The position numbers and the translations under genes are program-made. A stretch of 9,308 bases of DNA, from assembly GCA_030036915.1 (NCBI GenBank), contig JASHSC010000659.1, positions 1-9,308 on the forward strand. Reading direction: 5' to 3'. The stretch is from Terriglobia bacterium. Lineage in GTDB: Bacteria; Acidobacteriota; Terriglobia; UBA7540. Shown one piece after another: positions 7,197-9,308 of the stretch; positions within the stretch are counted from its first letter, which is position 1, and every line of letters begins with the position of its first letter. The notes under the pieces are model-generated. The model saw nothing but the letters and a program-made list of their open reading frames with translations. It had not been told where the DNA came from and did not search any database.

Positions 7197-7385
7197 ATGT
7201 CACCGTTTATGGTTCCCCTCAGCGTCTTTGCCATGGTCGTTCTGATCGTGGTGATCGCCCAACTTGCCAGCATTCGCAACCTGGAAGTGGATGTGCACCA
7301 GCAGCTCCACCTGGCGGAATTGGAACATCAGCAAAAAATGCGGGAACTGGAGATGGAACTCCAGCGTATTCACCAACAGGCATGA
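7197..7385 (+). CDS. Small membrane-anchored coiled-coil protein, copy C (PspB-like topology)
   Basis: A 62-residue protein, the shortest of the three paralogues. The reading frame stays open upstream to 6957, but that part overlaps copy B out of frame and lacks any family similarity. The ATG at 7197 has GGAGG at 7183-7187, 9 bases upstream, and gives a product starting MSPFMVPLSVFAMVVLIVV, which matches the N-terminus of copy A (SPFVVPLGLFLMIVLIV). The membrane helix is at about 4-22. The charged helix carries H34-Q35-x-L37, E41-L-E-H44 and MRELEMEL (48-55). It has more Gln and fewer Lys in the coiled coil than the other two copies, so its surface charge differs. It probably belongs to the same membrane assembly. 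Confidence 0.85.
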   Translation: MSPFMVPLSVFAMVVLIVVIAQLASIRNLEVDVHQQLHLAELEHQQKMRELEMELQRIHQQA

Positions 7386-7427
7386 GAATTCGCGCGGTTG
7401 GCGGCCTGAGCGCACGGAACAAGAATT

Positions 7428-7640
7428 ATGGGAGGAACACCATCACCACCAATGTATCGGCGGGGCGGGCTGATGTTTCCCGTCCTGCTGATTGTGCTGG
7501 GAGTCATGTTTTTGCTGGACCAACTGGTGCCGGGTTGGGGAATCAACAAGACCTGGCCGGCACTGCTGGTGGTGATTGGGATCGTTATGTTGTTGGATGT
7601 AACCCGGCCGCCACGCCCGCCGCAAGGGCCGCGGGTTTAG
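7428..7640 (+). CDS. Stand-alone LiaI/LiaF-TM (DUF5668-like) two-helix membrane protein
   Basis: A 70-residue protein consisting almost entirely of a membrane hairpin: helix 1 at about 17-30 (FPVLLIVLGVMFLLDQL), a turn GWGINKTW, and helix 2 at about 44-57 (PALLVVIGIVMLL), then a proline/arginine tail. The pattern (aliphatic helix with LG and FLLD, a short loop ending in W-P, second helix with G) is that of the LiaI/LiaF-TM or DUF5668 unit. The same unit occurs at the C-terminus of the zinc-finger protein and at the N-terminus of the toast-rack protein in this operon. The start is uncertain. The ATG at 7428 lacks a good upstream site. The in-frame ATG at 7452 gives MYRRGG, close to the YRRGS of the last gene, but its GGAGG (7431-7435) is 16 bases away. 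Confidence 0.8.
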   Translation: MGGTPSPPMYRRGGLMFPVLLIVLGVMFLLDQLVPGWGINKTWPALLVVIGIVMLLDVTRPPRPPQGPRV

Positions 7641-7678
7641 GCGGGGAGCGCGAGGACTGCGACTTGGATTACTGATTC

Positions 7679-7710
7679 CGAGTTTCGAATTTCCAGTTTC
7701 GAGTTTCGGT
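7679..7710. repeat. Short GAGTTTCG-type direct repeats
   Basis: Within the 91-base gap before the last gene, the segment is built from repeats of an AGTTTCG/AATTTCC-like unit: CGAGTTTCGAA, then TTTCCAGTTTC, then GAGTTTCGG. Such tandem GAGTTTCGAA strings are common dispersed elements in environmental bacterial genomes, as I recall, and give spurious peptides such as SFEFRV. No hairpin plus T-run is visible, so I do not read it as a terminator. Confidence 0.5.
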
Positions 7711-7731
7711 CCTTTCCGCCGGGAGATCAAA

Positions 7732-9267
7732 ATGAGCGTCTACACCTATCGTCGAGGATCCATCTTCTGGGCGCTGACCCTGATTGCCGTGGGCGCCATT
7801 TTTCTCTGGCAGAATTTCAATCCCGAGGTTCACCCCTGGAGAATCATCGCCCGGTTTTGGCCCCTCCTCATCATTTTCTGGGGGCTTTCCAAGCTCATCG
7901 ACTACATGCAGTCGCAAACTCACCCGGAAACCACGGCGCCCCCGCTCTTCTCGGGCAGCGAAGTGGTAATGCTGGTTCTCATTCTAGTGCTGGGCACCAT
8001 CATCTCCAAGATCGTGCTCCATCCGAGCTGGCAGGGCTGGGGATGGCATATTGACGACGATGAAATCTCCAACATCTTCATGAACTCCTACAGCTATGAC
8101 CAGACTTTTTCAGACCCTTTAAAATCAGGATCGCAATTGATATTGGAGGACCAGCGCGGCCCTGTGGAAGTTCACGGCGCGGACACGACTTCGCTCGATG
8201 CGACCGTCAAGGAATCGATCCGGGCGGATGACGAGGGTGCGGCAAAAAGAATGTCCGACCGGCTGAAATTCGATCTTGTGGACGAAGGCGGGCACTACGT
8301 GCTGCGCACCAATCGACGCTCGCTGCCTGACGATGGCGACCGCGTCACGCTGGACCTGAACCTGCGCGTGCCCCAGGCCACCAGTGACCAGATCACTTCC
8401 GTGCGCGGAGATATCAACGTGGACGGAGTACACGGCGACCAGACGCTGTTCACCCAGCACGGCGATGTGCGCGCCACCAATATCGAAGGCCTCGTGAAGA
8501 TTCACAAGACGGGCGGATCAACGGAAGTCCGCGGTGTGAAAGGCAGCGTGGAGCTTGACGGCCGGGGGAACGACATCGAAATCGGCGACGTCACCGACAC
8601 CGTTACGGTGAACGGCGAATACGGCGGCGACCTTCAGTTCCACAACATCGGCCAGACCTTTCGGTTTGAATCGCAGCGCACTTCCATGACCGCGCAAAAG
8701 CTCTCCGGCCGGCTGGACATGGAAGTGGGCTCGATGGACCTGAACGGCGTCGACGGCCCCTTTGAAATCAAGACCAGCCAGAAGGACATCACCATCAACG
8801 ATTTCAAGCACAGCTTGCAGATTGACGACAGCAACAGCCAAATCACCCTGCAAACCTCCACGCCGCCCACTCACGATATCGAGGTGGAGTCGAAGAACGG
8901 CGCGGTGGAGTTGACGATGCCACCCAACTCGAGTTTTCAAATTGAGGCCGCCTCGCGCCACGGTGAAGTGGAATGCGACTTCTCCGGCCCGGGTTTGAAA
9001 GTCACGAAGGAAGGCGACTCGCCCTCCATCGAAGGTACGATCGGCAAGGGCGGGCCCATGATTCGCATCCATTCCGATTATGGCGCCATCCGCATCCTGC
9101 AAGCGGGGTCGCAGCCGCCCAAGCCTCCCGAGCCTCCCTCACCACCCGACAAAGGCCAGCGCACCTGGAACGCGACAGGCCTGCCGTCCTTCGCGTCGCT
9201 CTTCTACCATCGCTACTACTACGGGTTTGCGCAAAGGGAAGCCAGGAGAATTCGGGTGAGTCGCTAG
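7732..9267 (+). CDS. LiaF-TM plus DUF4097 (toast-rack) envelope protein
   Basis: A 511-residue membrane protein starting with ATG 6 bases after GGGAG (7721-7725). Residues 6-57 form a LiaI/LiaF-TM hairpin (YRRGSIFWALTLIAVGAIFL...RFWPLLIIFWGL), and a third helix lies at about 77-97 (SEVVMLVLILVLGTIISKIVL). From about 130 to 456 comes a long series of short beta-strand repeats rich in G, D and V (for example TSVRGDINVDGVHGD, THGDVRATNIEGLVKI-like units, SKNGAVELTMPPNSSF, RIHSDYGAIRIL). This is the DUF4097/toast-rack beta-helix fold found in LiaF and other envelope-stress proteins. A proline stretch (462-472) and an unusual Tyr/Arg-rich tail (LFYHRYYYGF near 490-499) follow. It is the likely extracytoplasmic sensor or scaffold of the operon. 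Family function in general is not biochemically defined. Confidence 0.9.
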   Translation: MSVYTYRRGSIFWALTLIAVGAIFLWQNFNPEVHPWRIIARFWPLLIIFWGLSKLIDYMQSQTHPETTAPPLFSGSEVVMLVLILVLGTIISKIVLHPSWQGWGWHIDDDEISNIFMNSYSYDQTFSDPLKSGSQLILEDQRGPVEVHGADTTSLDATVKESIRADDEGAAKRMSDRLKFDLVDEGGHYVLRTNRRSLPDDGDRVTLDLNLRVPQATSDQITSVRGDINVDGVHGDQTLFTQHGDVRATNIEGLVKIHKTGGSTEVRGVKGSVELDGRGNDIEIGDVTDTVTVNGEYGGDLQFHNIGQTFRFESQRTSMTAQKLSGRLDMEVGSMDLNGVDGPFEIKTSQKDITINDFKHSLQIDDSNSQITLQTSTPPTHDIEVESKNGAVELTMPPNSSFQIEAASRHGEVECDFSGPGLKVTKEGDSPSIEGTIGKGGPMIRIHSDYGAIRILQAGSQPPKPPEPPSPPDKGQRTWNATGLPSFASLFYHRYYYGFAQREARRIRVSR

Positions 9268-9300
9268 CCCGCATTATTCATGAATTTCTCGAACCAGCGA

Positions 9301-9308
9301 CGGAGGCA
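9301..9308 (+). promoter_or_regulatory. Possible ribosome binding site at window edge
   Basis: The last bases read CGGAGGCA. GGAGG-type sites precede several genes of this operon by 4-9 bases, so another plus-strand gene may begin just past the window, about 45 bases after the stop of the DUF4097 gene. No terminator is visible in 9268-9308. Confidence 0.35.

Noticed and set aside
9281..9308. ATG at 9281 (MNFSNQRRR) as the start of the next gene
   Set aside because: No ribosome binding site precedes it and only nine codons are visible. The CGGAGGCA at the window end suggests a later start.

Overview
The window (about 58-60% GC by eye, strong Shine-Dalgarno sites) looks like an environmental soil-type bacterium. 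The combination of a DUF1549/DUF1553 cytochrome protein, a Tat-exported DUF1501 protein and an ECF sigma / DUF4097 envelope operon fits Acidobacteriota best (for example Solibacter-like lineages). Verrucomicrobiota or Planctomycetota remain possible. This is inferred from gene content only; no rRNA or tRNA is present.

Left part (1-4206, minus strand). Two genes form the familiar planctomycete-type pair: a secreted PSCyt1-DUF1549-LamG-DUF1553 protein (862-4170) followed by a DUF1501 Tat-signal protein (start at 718, cut by the left window edge). A REPIN-like doublet of inverted GC-rich repeats (754-860) lies between them. A degenerate third copy (4302-4325) lies beyond the 5' end of the large gene.

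Divergent intergenic region (4207-4698). It holds a candidate minus-strand -10 box, the degenerate REP copy, a 66-bp near-perfect palindrome with 32-bp arms (4482-4547), and a good extended -10 promoter (TGCTACAAT, 4611-4619) about 80 bases before the plus-strand operon.

Right part (4699-9267, plus strand). Eight tightly packed co-directional genes: ECF sigma factor, zf-HC2 anti-sigma factor, a zinc-finger membrane protein with a LiaF-type C-terminal membrane pair, three consecutive small proteins of 62-74 residues, a stand-alone two-helix LiaI/LiaF-TM protein, and a 511-residue LiaF-TM plus DUF4097 (toast-rack) protein. The three small proteins each have one N-terminal membrane helix and a charged coiled coil. 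The first three genes are joined by ATGA overlaps, and most of the others have GGAGG-type ribosome binding sites. The best reading is a self-contained envelope-stress module: the sigma/anti-sigma pair senses, and a membrane complex of toast-rack, LiaF-TM and PspB-like small proteins responds. The architecture recalls Psp/Lia systems, but no PspA or PspC is visible here. The tandem small-protein triplet with a shared HQxL...ExEH motif is the most novel-looking part of the window.
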